A DNA stretch of 64,000 nt from Pseudogulbenkiania sp. (GCA_018260425.1 JAGLBD010000001.1:124001-188000); one strand, 5' to 3'. Counted from the stretch's first letter, positions 1 to 8,147 are shown. Numbers and translations are program-made. The notes: generated by a model from the sequence alone, not told the origin.

Positions 1-740
1 TTCAAGGTGATTTTGCTGCAGCGATGTTTGCGCAAGACCCCGATGCCATGGCCCGGCTGTTAGGGCATTGCCGGAGTCCCGATGAAAAAACCCTGCGGGG
101 CATCGTGGCGTATCAGGACAGTATTCTGACCAATCTGGCCATGGCGGTACAGACCAGCTATCCGCTGATCGAAGTGATCGTCGGCAGTGAATTCCTGGCT
201 GCGGCGGCCCGTAGCCATGCCCGGCAGTATCCCAGCCGCAGTGCCGACCTGAACCGCTACGGGCATGATTTTGCCGAGTTTATCGAGTGCTTTGCTCCAG
301 CGGCTTCCTTGCCCTATCTGGGGGATGTTGCCCGTCTGGAATGGAGTGTTCAGCAAGTAGGTCTCGCGGCGGACGCCCCGCCCTCCGACCTGTCCGGATT
401 GTTGTCTACCGCGCCGGACACGTGGGGCGAGTTGCGGTTCCGGCTAGACCCGGCTCATGCCGTGCTGCGTTCTTCATGGCCAGTGTGGCGGCTGTGGGAA
501 GTGAACCAGACCGGTTACGATGGCGATCCCGTTGTCGATTTCAGTGAAGCCCAGTCTGTTCTGGTGCGGCGCAGTTCTGCCGTTGTTGTGGAGAAGCTGG
601 AAGACACCGAAGCCGCCGTGCTGGCGAGTCTGGGCCAGGGTGCCAGTCTTGAGGCTGCATTGGAGGAGAGGGAGGAGTTCGACCTGTCGGTTTTCCTGCA
701 GCGTCATATTACCTCCGGTCTGATACGCGGGACTTATTGA
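1..740 (+). CDS. BufC/HvfC-type (DUF2063) protein, 5' end outside window
   Basis: The reading frame is open to the left window edge; the residues before the first ATG (position 24) read like the usual DUF2063 N-terminus, so the gene probably begins upstream. The rest shows the family pattern: a helical N-terminal domain with GIVAYQDSILTNL and the block AASLPYLGDVARLEW near residues 95-110, then LRSSWPVWRLWE. In HvfC/BufC systems this protein is the partner of a DUF692 (MNIO) enzyme that modifies cysteines of a small DUF2282 precursor to make a copper-binding peptide. A DoxX gene follows 13 bp downstream, as in buf/hvf operons. The precursor and DUF692 genes would lie just left of the window (inference). 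Confidence 0.8.
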   Translation, partial: QGDFAAAMFAQDPDAMARLLGHCRSPDEKTLRGIVAYQDSILTNLAMAVQTSYPLIEVIVGSEFLAAAARSHARQYPSRSADLNRYGHDFAEFIECFAPAASLPYLGDVARLEWSVQQVGLAADAPPSDLSGLLSTAPDTWGELRFRLDPAHAVLRSSWPVWRLWEVNQTGYDGDPVVDFSEAQSVLVRRSSAVVVEKLEDTEAAVLASLGQGASLEAALEEREEFDLSVFLQRHITSGLIRGTY

Positions 741-753
741 GGGGGATCGGATC

Positions 754-1236
754 ATGCAACATTCTGTTTGGTGCATGGCGTGTGCTCTGTACCGTGGCTG
801 GATCTTTCCGGGGCCGTCTATCGAGCGCTGGCTGACACCTTTGTTTGGTCTGGCTGTGCGCTTGTATATTGCCGAGGTGTTTTTTCGGGCAGGGGTACTG
901 AAGCTGGCCGACTGGTCGGCAACACTGGATTTGTTCTCCTATGTGTACGCGGTGCCTCTCTTGCCTCCCACGCTCGCCGCGTATATGGGAACGGCCGGCG
1001 AGGTCTGTCTTCCCGTCTTGCTGGTTCTGGGTTTGACGGGACGCTTTGCCGCGGCAGGATTGTTCGTCACCAATCTGATGGCGGCCATCTCCTTTCCCGA
1101 CATTTCCGAGCTGGGTCTGAAGGATCACTGGCTGTGGGGGAGTCTGTTGCTGGTGTGCCTCTTTTACGGGCCCGGCCGGCTTTCTCTGGATGCCTGGTTG
1201 TCCCGTCGCTTTGCCTGTGACCGGAGAAACGGATGA
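754..1236 (+). CDS. DoxX family membrane protein (BufD/HvfX-like)
   Basis: A 160-residue protein with about four hydrophobic segments (around residues 25-45, 65-85, 90-115 and 125-145). Its signature [12 protein letters not shown] is the DoxX motif at the end of the first transmembrane helix. A GAGGGGG stretch about 10 bases before the ATG supports the start. DoxX proteins are small integral membrane proteins of poorly defined redox or metal-stress function, and one is a regular fourth member of buf/hvf operons, which matches the DUF2063 gene immediately upstream. Its stop codon overlaps the start of the chemoreceptor gene (ATGA, 1233-1236), so the three genes are probably co-transcribed and translationally coupled. 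Confidence 0.82.
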   Translation: MQHSVWCMACALYRGWIFPGPSIERWLTPLFGLAVRLYIAEVFFRAGVLKLADWSATLDLFSYVYAVPLLPPTLAAYMGTAGEVCLPVLLVLGLTGRFAAAGLFVTNLMAAISFPDISELGLKDHWLWGSLLLVCLFYGPGRLSLDAWLSRRFACDRRNG

Positions 1237-2864
1237 GAGTCTTGCGTACGCTGAAGATAGGATCGCGCCTGGCGTTGGCCTTTGCCATCCTGCTGTTGCA
1301 GTTGCTGGCGGTGGCCGGGTTCAGTCTTGACCAGATGGTACGGCAGGAAGCCGTTACCCGTTCGATCGTCAATGAACTGGCCGTCCGGGTTGCGCTGGCA
1401 GATCAACTGCAGCGGCAGGCCCAGGGGGCCGCTCTGCCATTGCTGCAGTTGCTGGTGACCGAACGGCGCGAGGATCGGGTGCCGTTGTATGCGCGGATGG
1501 ATGCCGCCAACAACGCGGCCGATACCGCGTTGGCCAGCCTGCGCAAGGTCAATGAAGACCCTGCCGACAAGGTGGTGCTGGAGCAGTTGGTGGCATTGCG
1601 GGCAAGCTATGGCGACCTGTTTCGGGAAACGGTGGAGCAGATTGAACTGGGGGGGCCTGCCAGTGCCCTGGCACATTTCAACAGCAAGACCCAACCGGCA
1701 TTGGGGCGTTTGCTGGAGGCCTGCAATACGCTGGTCGCCCGTCAGCAGAGCGCCATGCGCAGTGGCCAGGAACAGCTGGAAGCTACGGCTGGGCATGCCC
1801 GGAATTTGATGGCGGCAATGACGATTGCAGCCGTGTTGCTGGGGGTTGTATTGGCTTGGGGCGTCACCCGGAGTATTACCCGTCCCTTGTCCAAGGCCGT
1901 CTCGTTTGCCAATTCGATTGCCCAGGGAGATCTTGCCGGGAGGATGTCGTTGGAGGGGAAGGATGAAATCTCTGCGTTGGCGGCAGCGTTGCAGTCCATG
2001 CAACAGGCCTTGTCCGGCCTGATCGGCGCGATCCATGGGTCGGCGGGAGAGGTGAGCCTTGCGGCCATGTCCCTTCATGAACCCGTCAGCGGGGTCAAGC
2101 GCAGCTCGTCGTCCCAGCATCAATCCATTGCCGCAGTGTCATCGTCGGTCGGTGGGCTTGCCGAGGAAACCCGGCAGATCGCGGTGTCGGCCGCCGCCAG
2201 CCGCGAGCAGGCGGAAACGGCCAGGGATCTGGCCGAGGAAGGTTGTCGTTTGATTGCGGTGGCGTCCGGTGAGGTTGTGGGGATTGCGTCCTCGATCAAC
2301 AATTCGGCACAGGCGGTCGAAGTGTTGCGGGACCGGGCTCTGGCCGTACGCGCCTTGTTGGATACCGTCAAGAAAATTGCCGACCAGACTAACTTGCTGG
2401 CGCTGAATGCTTCGATCGAAGCCGCGCGTGCCGGGGAGGCCGGGCGGGGGTTTGCCGTGGTGGCCGATGAGGTGCGCAAATTGGCCGATCGTACTTCCTC
2501 GGCCACGGTCGAGATCAATCAGGTTATTGATGCCATCGATCGCGAAACCAATACCGCAGTGGAGCACATCACCCAGGGACGGATTGAAATGCAGCGAGGG
2601 GTGGGATTGATCGAGGAACTGGTCCCGCCGCTGAATCGTTTAAATGAAGGGGCACGCCACTCTCTCGATCAGTTGGACGCCCTGAGTATTACCCTGGAGC
2701 GACAGGCCAAGGAAAGCGAAGTGATAGCGGCAACCCTGATTTCGATCGGCGCGCTGGCGACCGAGAATGTACAGGCGACGGAGCCGGTTTCCGACGCGAC
2801 CCGAGTGCTGATGTCCCTGTCCGGCGAACTGACCGCGAAGGTCGGGCAATTCCGCCTAGGGTGA
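1233..2864 (+). CDS. Methyl-accepting chemotaxis protein
   Basis: A 543-residue transmembrane chemoreceptor. Transmembrane 1 covers about residues 13-33, a helical periplasmic ligand domain runs to about 190, transmembrane 2 to about 211, and a HAMP linker follows ([19 protein letters not shown]). The cytoplasmic signalling hairpin has the highly conserved tip [28 protein letters not shown] around residues 390-420, which contacts CheA/CheW. The periplasmic part is the size of a four-helix-bundle sensor, but the ligand cannot be read from sequence. No C-terminal CheR-docking pentapeptide is seen. The 4-base overlap with the DoxX gene puts the receptor in a metal-peptide operon, suggesting that it senses a related metal or redox signal (inference). 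Confidence 0.93.
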   Translation: MRVLRTLKIGSRLALAFAILLLQLLAVAGFSLDQMVRQEAVTRSIVNELAVRVALADQLQRQAQGAALPLLQLLVTERREDRVPLYARMDAANNAADTALASLRKVNEDPADKVVLEQLVALRASYGDLFRETVEQIELGGPASALAHFNSKTQPALGRLLEACNTLVARQQSAMRSGQEQLEATAGHARNLMAAMTIAAVLLGVVLAWGVTRSITRPLSKAVSFANSIAQGDLAGRMSLEGKDEISALAAALQSMQQALSGLIGAIHGSAGEVSLAAMSLHEPVSGVKRSSSSQHQSIAAVSSSVGGLAEETRQIAVSAAASREQAETARDLAEEGCRLIAVASGEVVGIASSINNSAQAVEVLRDRALAVRALLDTVKKIADQTNLLALNASIEAARAGEAGRGFAVVADEVRKLADRTSSATVEINQVIDAIDRETNTAVEHITQGRIEMQRGVGLIEELVPPLNRLNEGARHSLDQLDALSITLERQAKESEVIAATLISIGALATENVQATEPVSDATRVLMSLSGELTAKVGQFRLG

Positions 2865-3197
2865 GTGGGGTATTCCGTTATTGCGGGCTTTACCGATTGC
2901 GATGGCTGATTGCCTATATTCTTGCTCGAACCGGATTTGCTTCCAAGGTGGGCTTAATGATCTACCCGCCTAAAAAAGCGAAAGGCCCCGATGAACCCAC
3001 CGAGACCATGACGCCGACCGGGAACCCCCAATCCACTTAACCTCACTTTATACCATTGCCAGCCCTGACCAGCCTCTCGGTTCGGTGGTGGGGTCCCGTA
3101 TCGGCGGAGGGGGCCGTGAACACGGGCACCTGTCGAACCGGATATAGCCACAAAACCCGTGGGATTCAATGGCAAACGGTGGGATGGCGTGAACAAC
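2865..3197. other. Intergenic region without a confident gene
   Basis: About 330 bases between the chemoreceptor and the tRNA-Leu terminator. The only plus-strand candidate is a 27-codon frame at 2957-3040, listed separately. Longer frames across this region run through the tRNA and its terminator and are artefacts. The tract is rich in G/C runs and has partial inverted repeats. Being immediately 3' of a tRNA-Leu gene, it could be an old integration remnant, but I see no integrase sequence and no duplicated tRNA 3' end. Confidence 0.5.
2957..3040 (+). CDS. Candidate small protein (27 aa)
   Basis: An ATG at 2957 is preceded by AAGGTGG at a workable ribosome-binding distance and followed by 27 sense codons ending in TAA. 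The peptide begins MIYPPKKAKGPDEPTETMT and is Pro/Thr/Lys-rich, without a membrane segment. I do not recognise it. It stands alone after the chemoreceptor gene. A chance frame of this length is common, so only the Shine-Dalgarno match argues for it. Confidence 0.25.
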   Translation: MIYPPKKAKGPDEPTETMTPTGNPQST

Positions 3198-3232
3198 AAA
3201 AAACCCGCAGAGCCTTGTGCTGTGCGGGTTTT
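3198..3232 (-). terminator. Rho-independent terminator of tRNA-Leu
   Basis: Perfect 10-bp arms, AAAACCCGCA at 3200-3209 and TGCGGGTTTT at 3223-3232, are separated by 13 bases. Read on the minus strand the hairpin ends in a run of T, about 33 bases downstream of the tRNA 3' end. Confidence 0.85.
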
Positions 3233-3264
3233 AGTGACTTTCTGTACTGTTGAGTCTTTGTCTG

Positions 3265-3349
3265 TGGTGCCCGGGGTCGGACTCGAACCGACACACCTTG
3301 CGGCGGGGGATTTTGAGTCCCCTGCGTCTACCGATTTCGCCACCCGGGC
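3265..3349 (-). tRNA. tRNA-Leu (anticodon CAA)
   Basis: Read on the minus strand, the 85-base gene has a 7-bp acceptor stem GCCCGGG/CCCGGGC, then A and an encoded CCA. The D-arm contains GGTAGACGC. The anticodon stem GGGGA/TCCCC holds loop CTCAAAA, giving anticodon CAA. A variable arm and the T-loop GGTTCGAGTCC follow. The long variable arm is typical of class II leucine tRNAs. It has its own promoter upstream and terminator downstream. Confidence 0.97.
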
Positions 3350-3367
3350 GACTCAACAGAGAGTGAC

Positions 3368-3396
3368 ATCATATCTAACTCTGACTGACTTGTAAA
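3368..3396 (-). promoter_or_regulatory. Sigma-70 promoter of tRNA-Leu
   Basis: On the minus strand a -35 element TTTACA (3396-3391) and a -10 element TATGAT (3373-3368) are separated by 17 bases. The -10 box lies 19 bases before the mature tRNA 5' end, allowing a short 5' leader for RNase P. Confidence 0.75.
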
Positions 3397-3407
3397 CGCC
3401 TCTGGTT

Positions 3408-4283
3408 TCAATCCACGTTTTTTAATGTCAGGGCGTGATCGTAGAGGGCTTTCTTATTGGCGCCGGTCAGTTTGGCGGCAAGGTTGGCGGCCTGTTTGGT
3501 GGGCAGTTCGGCGGCGAGAATGCTCACCACGCGAATGACTTCGGCATCCAGGCCTTCCTCTTTCTCTTTGGCCGGAGCCGCATCGATGATCAGGGCGATT
3601 TCACCGCGCTGCTGATTGCCATCGCTCTTGACCCATTCGAGCATCTCGTCAGCCGGCAAGGTACGGATGGTTTCAAAGGTTTTGGTCAGTTCACGCGCCA
3701 TGACCAGACGACGGCTGGCGCCGAATGTCGCTACAATGTCCTCCAGGGTATCGACAATGCGGTGCGGCGCTTCGTAGATAACCACGGCGTGAGGGGCTTC
3801 CAGCCACTTTTCCAGCTGGCGGCGGCGTTCTCCCGATTTGGGCGCAAGAAAACCGTAAAACAGGAAGCCGTGGGTGATCAGGCCGCTGGCGGACATGGCG
3901 GCAACGACGGCCGATGCACCCGGTAGCGGGCAAACCGGATAGCCGGCCTTGTGCACCGAGTCGGCCAGCAGGGCGCCCGGGTCGGACACCGCTGGTGTGC
4001 CGGCATCGGAGACCTGTACCACGATCTGTCCTTCACCTAGCCAGCGAACCACTTGTTCGGCCATGCCGCGCTCATTATGTTCGCGGAGGCTGACAAGTCG
4101 TTTAACATGGATGCCGTACGCTGACAGCAGTTGGCCGGTGACGCGGGTATCTTCGGCGCACACCACGTCCGCTGCCAGTAAAGCCGCCATTCCCCGGGCC
4201 GTCATGTCGGCCAGATTTCCAATGGGAGTGGCCAGCACATATAATGTTCCACGACGGAAATTTTCCCGGGAAGAATCGATCAA
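3408..4283 (-). CDS. rsmI: 16S rRNA (cytidine1402-2'-O)-methyltransferase RsmI
   Basis: RsmI 2'-O-methylates C1402 of 16S rRNA at the ribosomal P site, using SAM. The protein shows the tetrapyrrole-methylase fold motifs in order: GTLYVLATPIGNLADMT at the N-terminus, CAEDTRVTGQLLSAYGI, VSDAGTPAVSDPGALL around residue 90, and PLPGASAVVAAMSASGL. The start is uncertain. A TTG at 4283 gives 291 residues but has no clear ribosome site. A TTG at 4304 has GGAG seven bases upstream and gives 298 residues. Either way the 5' end abuts or overlaps the divergent LppC gene, the same neighbour as in E. coli (yraL/yraM). Confidence 0.93.
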   Translation of the reverse strand: MIDSSRENFRRGTLYVLATPIGNLADMTARGMAALLAADVVCAEDTRVTGQLLSAYGIHVKRLVSLREHNERGMAEQVVRWLGEGQIVVQVSDAGTPAVSDPGALLADSVHKAGYPVCPLPGASAVVAAMSASGLITHGFLFYGFLAPKSGERRRQLEKWLEAPHAVVIYEAPHRIVDTLEDIVATFGASRRLVMARELTKTFETIRTLPADEMLEWVKSDGNQQRGEIALIIDAAPAKEKEEGLDAEVIRVVSILAAELPTKQAANLAAKLTGANKKALYDHALTLKNVD

Positions 4284-5459
4284 GTGAGCAAACGACGTAT
4301 GCAAGGGTGGGCTCCGCTGGTAATGGGTCTGGTGATGGCATTGTCTGGCATGGCACATGCCCAGGTTCCGGACTATATCATCGAACTCAATAACGCGCCG
4401 CTCAAGCCCGTTGTTCCACAGCAGGCAAAAATGGCCAAAAAGGCCGTGGCCAGTGCTCAGGTCGCGACCACTGCAGCGGCCCCCGCTGTGGCACCGGTGG
4501 TGCCTGTGCCGGTAGGCAGCAAGCCGCGCCAGAAGGTGCATATCGCACTGGTCTTGCCGACGGAATCCCCGTTGTTCGGTGATGCCGCCAGAGTGGTGCG
4601 ACAGGGTTTCGATGCGGCCGCTGCGACGGATGACGATGCAACGGTCGACTATGTCGATGAACAAGAAAACAATGTCGTCGCCCGGTATCGTGCGGCGATC
4701 AACAACGGAGCGCAAGTCATTGTCGGACCGTTGACGCGTTCCGGCATCGCCGCGATCACCCCCTATGCAAAAGTGCCGACTCTGGTGCTGAACACCTTTG
4801 ACAAACCGGTGGGCAACCTGCGTTTGTTGAGTCTGTCGCTGGCGGTCGAGGGGGAGGCGCGGCAGATGGCGACACTGATGAATGACGATGGTCGTAGTGC
4901 GCCGCTGGTGATCGCCGGAGCCGATCCACTCAGTCGTCGTTTGGCGGACGCCTTCGCCAAGGAGTGGCAGGCACGAACCGGCCGTATTGCCTTGCAGCTC
5001 GAAGCAGGAGGAGATGGCAAGGTCAGTGCCGATAGCCTGGCACAGGCCGATAGTGTTCTGCTCGCGCTGGACGCCAAGCCCGCTGCGCTGGTTCGGAAAG
5101 CCTTGCCGGATACGCTACCGGTTTACGCATCATCCATGATCAACTCTCGTGAGCCGGATCCGGCCTTGGCGGGGATCCGTTTCGTTGATATGCCCTGGTT
5201 CCTTATGCCGGAACAGGCTGAAGTTAAACGCTATCCGCGGCCGGATACCTTGCTGACGCTGCAAACCGAGCGACTCTACGCGCTGGGCGTTGATGCCTAC
5301 CGACTGGCGGTTGCTCTGGCCGGTACGGCCTATAACCCGCGTAGCGGTTATGCCGGGCTCTCGATCAATGGCGTTACCGGCAATTTGCGCTTGGGGCGTA
5401 ATCATCAATTCGAGCGTATCCAGCCCGTGTCGATCATCGGTGTCGACAAACTGAAATAA
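4284..5459 (+). CDS. LppC/LpoA-like penicillin-binding protein activator, short form
   Basis: A 391-residue exported protein. A signal peptide (MQGWAPLVMGLVMALSGMAHA) is followed by an Ala/Pro-rich linker, then the LppC fold related to periplasmic binding proteins (KVHIALVLPTESPLFGDAARVVRQGF, IVGPLTRSGI, LVLNTFD). E. coli LpoA is nearly twice as long, with an N-terminal TPR domain, and is an outer-membrane lipoprotein that activates PBP1A. Here the TPR part is absent and no lipobox cysteine is visible, so the protein is probably soluble in the periplasm. GTG 4284 or ATG 4299 could be the start. The neighbours rsmI, gmhA and a BON lipoprotein match the E. coli lpoA locus except that yraN is missing. 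Confidence 0.82.
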   Translation: MSKRRMQGWAPLVMGLVMALSGMAHAQVPDYIIELNNAPLKPVVPQQAKMAKKAVASAQVATTAAAPAVAPVVPVPVGSKPRQKVHIALVLPTESPLFGDAARVVRQGFDAAAATDDDATVDYVDEQENNVVARYRAAINNGAQVIVGPLTRSGIAAITPYAKVPTLVLNTFDKPVGNLRLLSLSLAVEGEARQMATLMNDDGRSAPLVIAGADPLSRRLADAFAKEWQARTGRIALQLEAGGDGKVSADSLAQADSVLLALDAKPAALVRKALPDTLPVYASSMINSREPDPALAGIRFVDMPWFLMPEQAEVKRYPRPDTLLTLQTERLYALGVDAYRLAVALAGTAYNPRSGYAGLSINGVTGNLRLGRNHQFERIQPVSIIGVDKLK

Positions 5460-5489
5460 CGGGTAGTGGCTACGCCACGGGAAACTTGG

Positions 5490-5552
5490 CGACATGACAG
5501 CTGTCGAAGTGCTTTGGTCATGTCGTAAACGAACAGACTGACCTTGGTCAGT
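5490..5552 (+). repeat. Stem-loops between the LppC gene and gmhA
   Basis: Two inverted repeats fill this short gap. CGACATGAC (5490-5498) pairs with GTCATGTCG (5517-5525) around an 18-base loop. ACTGACC (5537-5543) pairs with GGTCAGT (5546-5552) just upstream of the gmhA ribosome-binding site. Neither is followed by a T-run, so they look more like mRNA-processing or operator elements than terminators. Confidence 0.5.
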
Positions 5553-5567
5553 GCAAAAGGGATGGAC

Positions 5568-6158
5568 ATGGATCTGATCGATCGCGTCAATACACATTTT
5601 CTGGAGAGCATCGCCGCCAAGGAAGAAGCGCGCGAAATGCTGTCTCCTGCCGTTGCGGCAGCCGCTGAGCGCATGGTGGCCTGCCTGATGAACGAGGGCA
5701 AGATTCTGGCGTGCGGTAACGGTGGTTCGGCCGCCGACGCACAGCACTTTGCGGCGGAAATGCTCGGGCGTTTCGAAAAGGAACGGCCGGGACTGGCCGC
5801 CATTTCTCTGGCGACCGATACCTCGGCATTGACCGCCATTGGCAATGACTACGATTTCGACATGGTGTTCTCCAAGCAGGTGCGGGCGTTGGGACATACC
5901 AATGACCTGTTGCTGGCGATCTCCACGTCGGGTAATTCGGCTAACGTGATCGAAGCCATCTATGCTGCGCACGAGCGCGGCATGGGCGTTATCGCGTTGA
6001 CTGGCAAGGATGGTGGCAAAATCAGCGAGATCCTTTCCCCGGAGGATATTCAGCTCAATGTGCCGGCCTTGCGTACGGCGCGTATTCAGGAAGTCCATAT
6101 CTTGCTGATCCATGCTTTGTGCGATGCGATCGACTACATGTTGCTGGGAGGTGAGTGA
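5568..6158 (+). CDS. gmhA: SIS-domain phosphoheptose isomerase GmhA / DiaA-like
   Basis: GmhA converts sedoheptulose 7-phosphate to D-glycero-D-manno-heptose 7-phosphate, the first step to the ADP-heptose of LPS inner core. The 196-residue protein carries [20 protein letters not shown] (residues about 43-62), [34 protein letters not shown] and [18 protein letters not shown], all standard for GmhA/DiaA. I start it at ATG 5568, with AAAAGGG just upstream; ATG 5562 is possible. E. coli has the DnaA-binding paralogue DiaA at this place. The [14 protein letters not shown] wording is closer to neisserial GmhA, so a heptose role is favoured, without excluding a replication role. Confidence 0.87.
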   Translation: MDLIDRVNTHFLESIAAKEEAREMLSPAVAAAAERMVACLMNEGKILACGNGGSAADAQHFAAEMLGRFEKERPGLAAISLATDTSALTAIGNDYDFDMVFSKQVRALGHTNDLLLAISTSGNSANVIEAIYAAHERGMGVIALTGKDGGKISEILSPEDIQLNVPALRTARIQEVHILLIHALCDAIDYMLLGGE

Positions 6159-6748
6159 TGGTGCGTCGACAGTGGTTTGCGGTCGTGGCTGCCGTGCTGT
6201 TGTCCAGCCAACTGACAGCGTGTTTCCCTATTGTTGCGGCGGGTGCCGTGGGCGGTGCGCTGGTGGTCTCCGACCGTCGTACCAGCGGCGCGTATGTCGA
6301 TGACCAGGGGATCGAAGTGAAACTGGCCAGCCAGATGGCTTCCCGTTTCCCGGCCGCTCATATCAATATTAATAGCTACAACCGCGCGGTGCTGATGACC
6401 GGTGAGGCGCCCGACGAGGCAAGTCGTAGCCAGATCGAGCTGATGGTGCGCGCGATCCCGAATGTGCGTCGCGTCTATAACTACATGACGATTGAACCGG
6501 CTTCGCCGTTGACCCAGCGCAACAACGATACCTGGATTACCACCAAGGTCCGGGCGCGTTTCCTGGACGCCAAAGAGGTTCCTTCCCAGACGGTCAAAGT
6601 GGTGACCGAGCGTGGCGTGACCTATTTGCTGGGGCTGGTGACCGAAGCCGAGGCCCAGTCGGTGATCGCTGTCGCGCGTTCGACGTCGGGCGTGCAGAAA
6701 GTGGTGCCGCTGTTCGAGACACTGCAAAGCGTTCCGGCCAGTCGTTGA
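6158..6748 (+). CDS. BON-domain outer-membrane lipoprotein (DolP/YraP-like)
   Basis: A 196-residue protein. A signal peptide ends in the lipobox LTAC (cysteine near residue 25). Two BON domains follow, about residues 45-115 and 120-190; the second contains NDTWITTKVRARFLDA. In E. coli the homologue DolP is anchored in the outer membrane, binds anionic phospholipid and supports envelope integrity and the BAM complex. The start ATG overlaps the gmhA stop by one base (TGATG) and GGGAGG precedes it by six bases, so translation is coupled. GTG 6155 is an alternative start. It is the last gene of the operon, before a strong terminator. Confidence 0.9.
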   Translation: MVRRQWFAVVAAVLLSSQLTACFPIVAAGAVGGALVVSDRRTSGAYVDDQGIEVKLASQMASRFPAAHININSYNRAVLMTGEAPDEASRSQIELMVRAIPNVRRVYNYMTIEPASPLTQRNNDTWITTKVRARFLDAKEVPSQTVKVVTERGVTYLLGLVTEAEAQSVIAVARSTSGVQKVVPLFETLQSVPASR

Positions 6749-6770
6749 GGGCAGGGAAGGTAAAGAAGGT

Positions 6771-6800
6771 AACAAGGGCCGCATGTGCGGCCCTTGTTTT
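6771..6800 (+). terminator. Rho-independent terminator
   Basis: The arms AACAAGGGCCGCA and TGCGGCCCTTGTT surround a 2-base centre and are followed by TTT on the plus strand. It ends the BON-lipoprotein operon and lies between convergent genes. Confidence 0.88.
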
Positions 6801-6803
6801 TAT

Positions 6804-8006
6804 CTAACGTGGAATATGTGGCGTCAGGATATCGGCGCACAACACATGCATCGCCTCATTGATTTCGATGGCCATCGACAAGGTGACACAGCTGCGGGTA
6901 TCGGTCATCGACAGGTAGGGCTCGCTCATGTACAGCGAACCGGGTTGATCAATGGCATGCTGGAAGTAAGCGCGCCGTGACCAGACCGCACCGGTCGTAT
7001 CGCCCAACGGGGCAAATTTAGCTTTGCCCGAGACTTTTTTGCCGTGCAGGCTGTCGAGGTTGCGGCCGATCTGACGCCCCTCGCTGTCCAGCAAGAAACA
7101 GCGGATGGCATCCGGCATGCTGAGCAAAGGCTTGGCGGCTTCGTCGAAGGGGGTGTTCTGGATGAGAGAAATCGCCGTTTGTACAAAAGATTGACGTGCC
7201 AGTTCCAATTGGCGGCGGGTAATCTTTCGTTTGAGCAAGTCGCGGACCATCAACTCGTCCCAGCGGGCATCAATGCGCGGGGTGATGATATCGTCCTGGT
7301 CCGGTTGGCTGGCCGGACGCGCAACATAAAACCCCTGAATCAGATCGCAGCCAGACTCGAGTGCCAATAACACGTCGGTCTCCGTTTCTACGCCTTCTTG
7401 AATGACCAATGCACCGGTATCGTGCATCAGATGCACCAATCTGTTCAGCAGGTTGCGAATCCGTGGTTGGGTGCTGGCGCTGCGCAGCAGGTGCCGGTCG
7501 AACTTGACGAATTCGGGTGCCAGTTCGCAGACCTTGTCCAGATTCGAGTGGCCGACTCCAAAGTCGTCAATGGCGACCAGAAAACCCGCTTTTTTGAGGA
7601 TGCCGACGCTTTCGATCAAGCGCGGGTCGATTTCCAGGGCATGTTCGAGGATTTCCAGTACCACCGACTGCGGTTCGATACCGGTCGCCAGCAGTTTTTC
7701 CACCAACGCGGCAGCTTGCCCGGGACGTGTCATCGACGTTGCATCGAGATTGAGGAACAGCCAGTTCGGACCCACCGGCAGGGGTTGAAAGTGGCGGATA
7801 TGTTCGTTGACGACGGCCAGATCGAAGAGATGCCGCTCGCCGGGGGTGACACACCCGAAGGCATCGATCGGCGCAACGTCTTGTCCGTGTTGAGTCGCAC
7901 GCAGCAAGGCTTCCATGCCAATGGTTCGGCGATGGGCAAGGCTGTAAATTGGCTGGAAATGGCTGCCGATGCAAAGACCGGCAAATTCAGGGTGCTGTGA
8001 CGTCAT
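6804..8006 (-). CDS. EAL-domain cyclic-di-GMP phosphodiesterase
   Basis: A 400-residue soluble protein. An N-terminal EAL domain (about residues 10-245) retains the catalytic signature: MEALLR, FLNLD, LEILEHAL, IDDFGVGHSNL, VKFDRHLL, IQEGVETETD and QGFYVARP. It should therefore hydrolyse c-di-GMP to pGpG. The C-terminal 130 residues (TAISLIQNTPFDEAAKPLL, IRCFLLDSEGRQIG) look like a Cache/PDC-type small-ligand domain, here without flanking membrane helices; that assignment is tentative. AGGAAAC precedes the ATG. It stands alone on the minus strand and presumably lowers c-di-GMP in response to a cytoplasmic signal (inference). Confidence 0.9.
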   Translation of the reverse strand: MTSQHPEFAGLCIGSHFQPIYSLAHRRTIGMEALLRATQHGQDVAPIDAFGCVTPGERHLFDLAVVNEHIRHFQPLPVGPNWLFLNLDATSMTRPGQAAALVEKLLATGIEPQSVVLEILEHALEIDPRLIESVGILKKAGFLVAIDDFGVGHSNLDKVCELAPEFVKFDRHLLRSASTQPRIRNLLNRLVHLMHDTGALVIQEGVETETDVLLALESGCDLIQGFYVARPASQPDQDDIITPRIDARWDELMVRDLLKRKITRRQLELARQSFVQTAISLIQNTPFDEAAKPLLSMPDAIRCFLLDSEGRQIGRNLDSLHGKKVSGKAKFAPLGDTTGAVWSRRAYFQHAIDQPGSLYMSEPYLSMTDTRSCVTLSMAIEINEAMHVLCADILTPHIPR

Positions 8007-8100
8007 AACGGGTTTCCTGGATCACACGTGCGTAGCGGGACCATCAGAGTATCCCCTAGCAAACAGCATTCCAGTGTAGAACACTTTGCCTGTCGGACAC

Positions 8101-8124
8101 AAAAAACCCCGCCGCAGCGGGGTT
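8101..8124 (-). terminator. Rho-independent terminator of the Tim44-domain gene
   Basis: On the minus strand AACCCCGC-TGCG-GCGGGGTT is followed by a run of T. It lies 24 bases past the stop codon of the Tim44-domain gene. Confidence 0.88.
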
Positions 8125-8147
8125 CGTCAAACGGTTGTGTGTCGCAC

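Noticed and set aside
2954..3343. A 129-codon minus-strand frame through the tRNA-Leu region
   Set aside because: It reads through the tRNA gene and its terminator; the apparent protein is translated structural RNA.
4284..4715. Long 5' extension of rsmI (435 codons in total)
   Set aside because: The extra residues are antisense to the LppC signal peptide and linker and resemble no methyltransferase; RsmI proteins begin a few residues before GTLYV.
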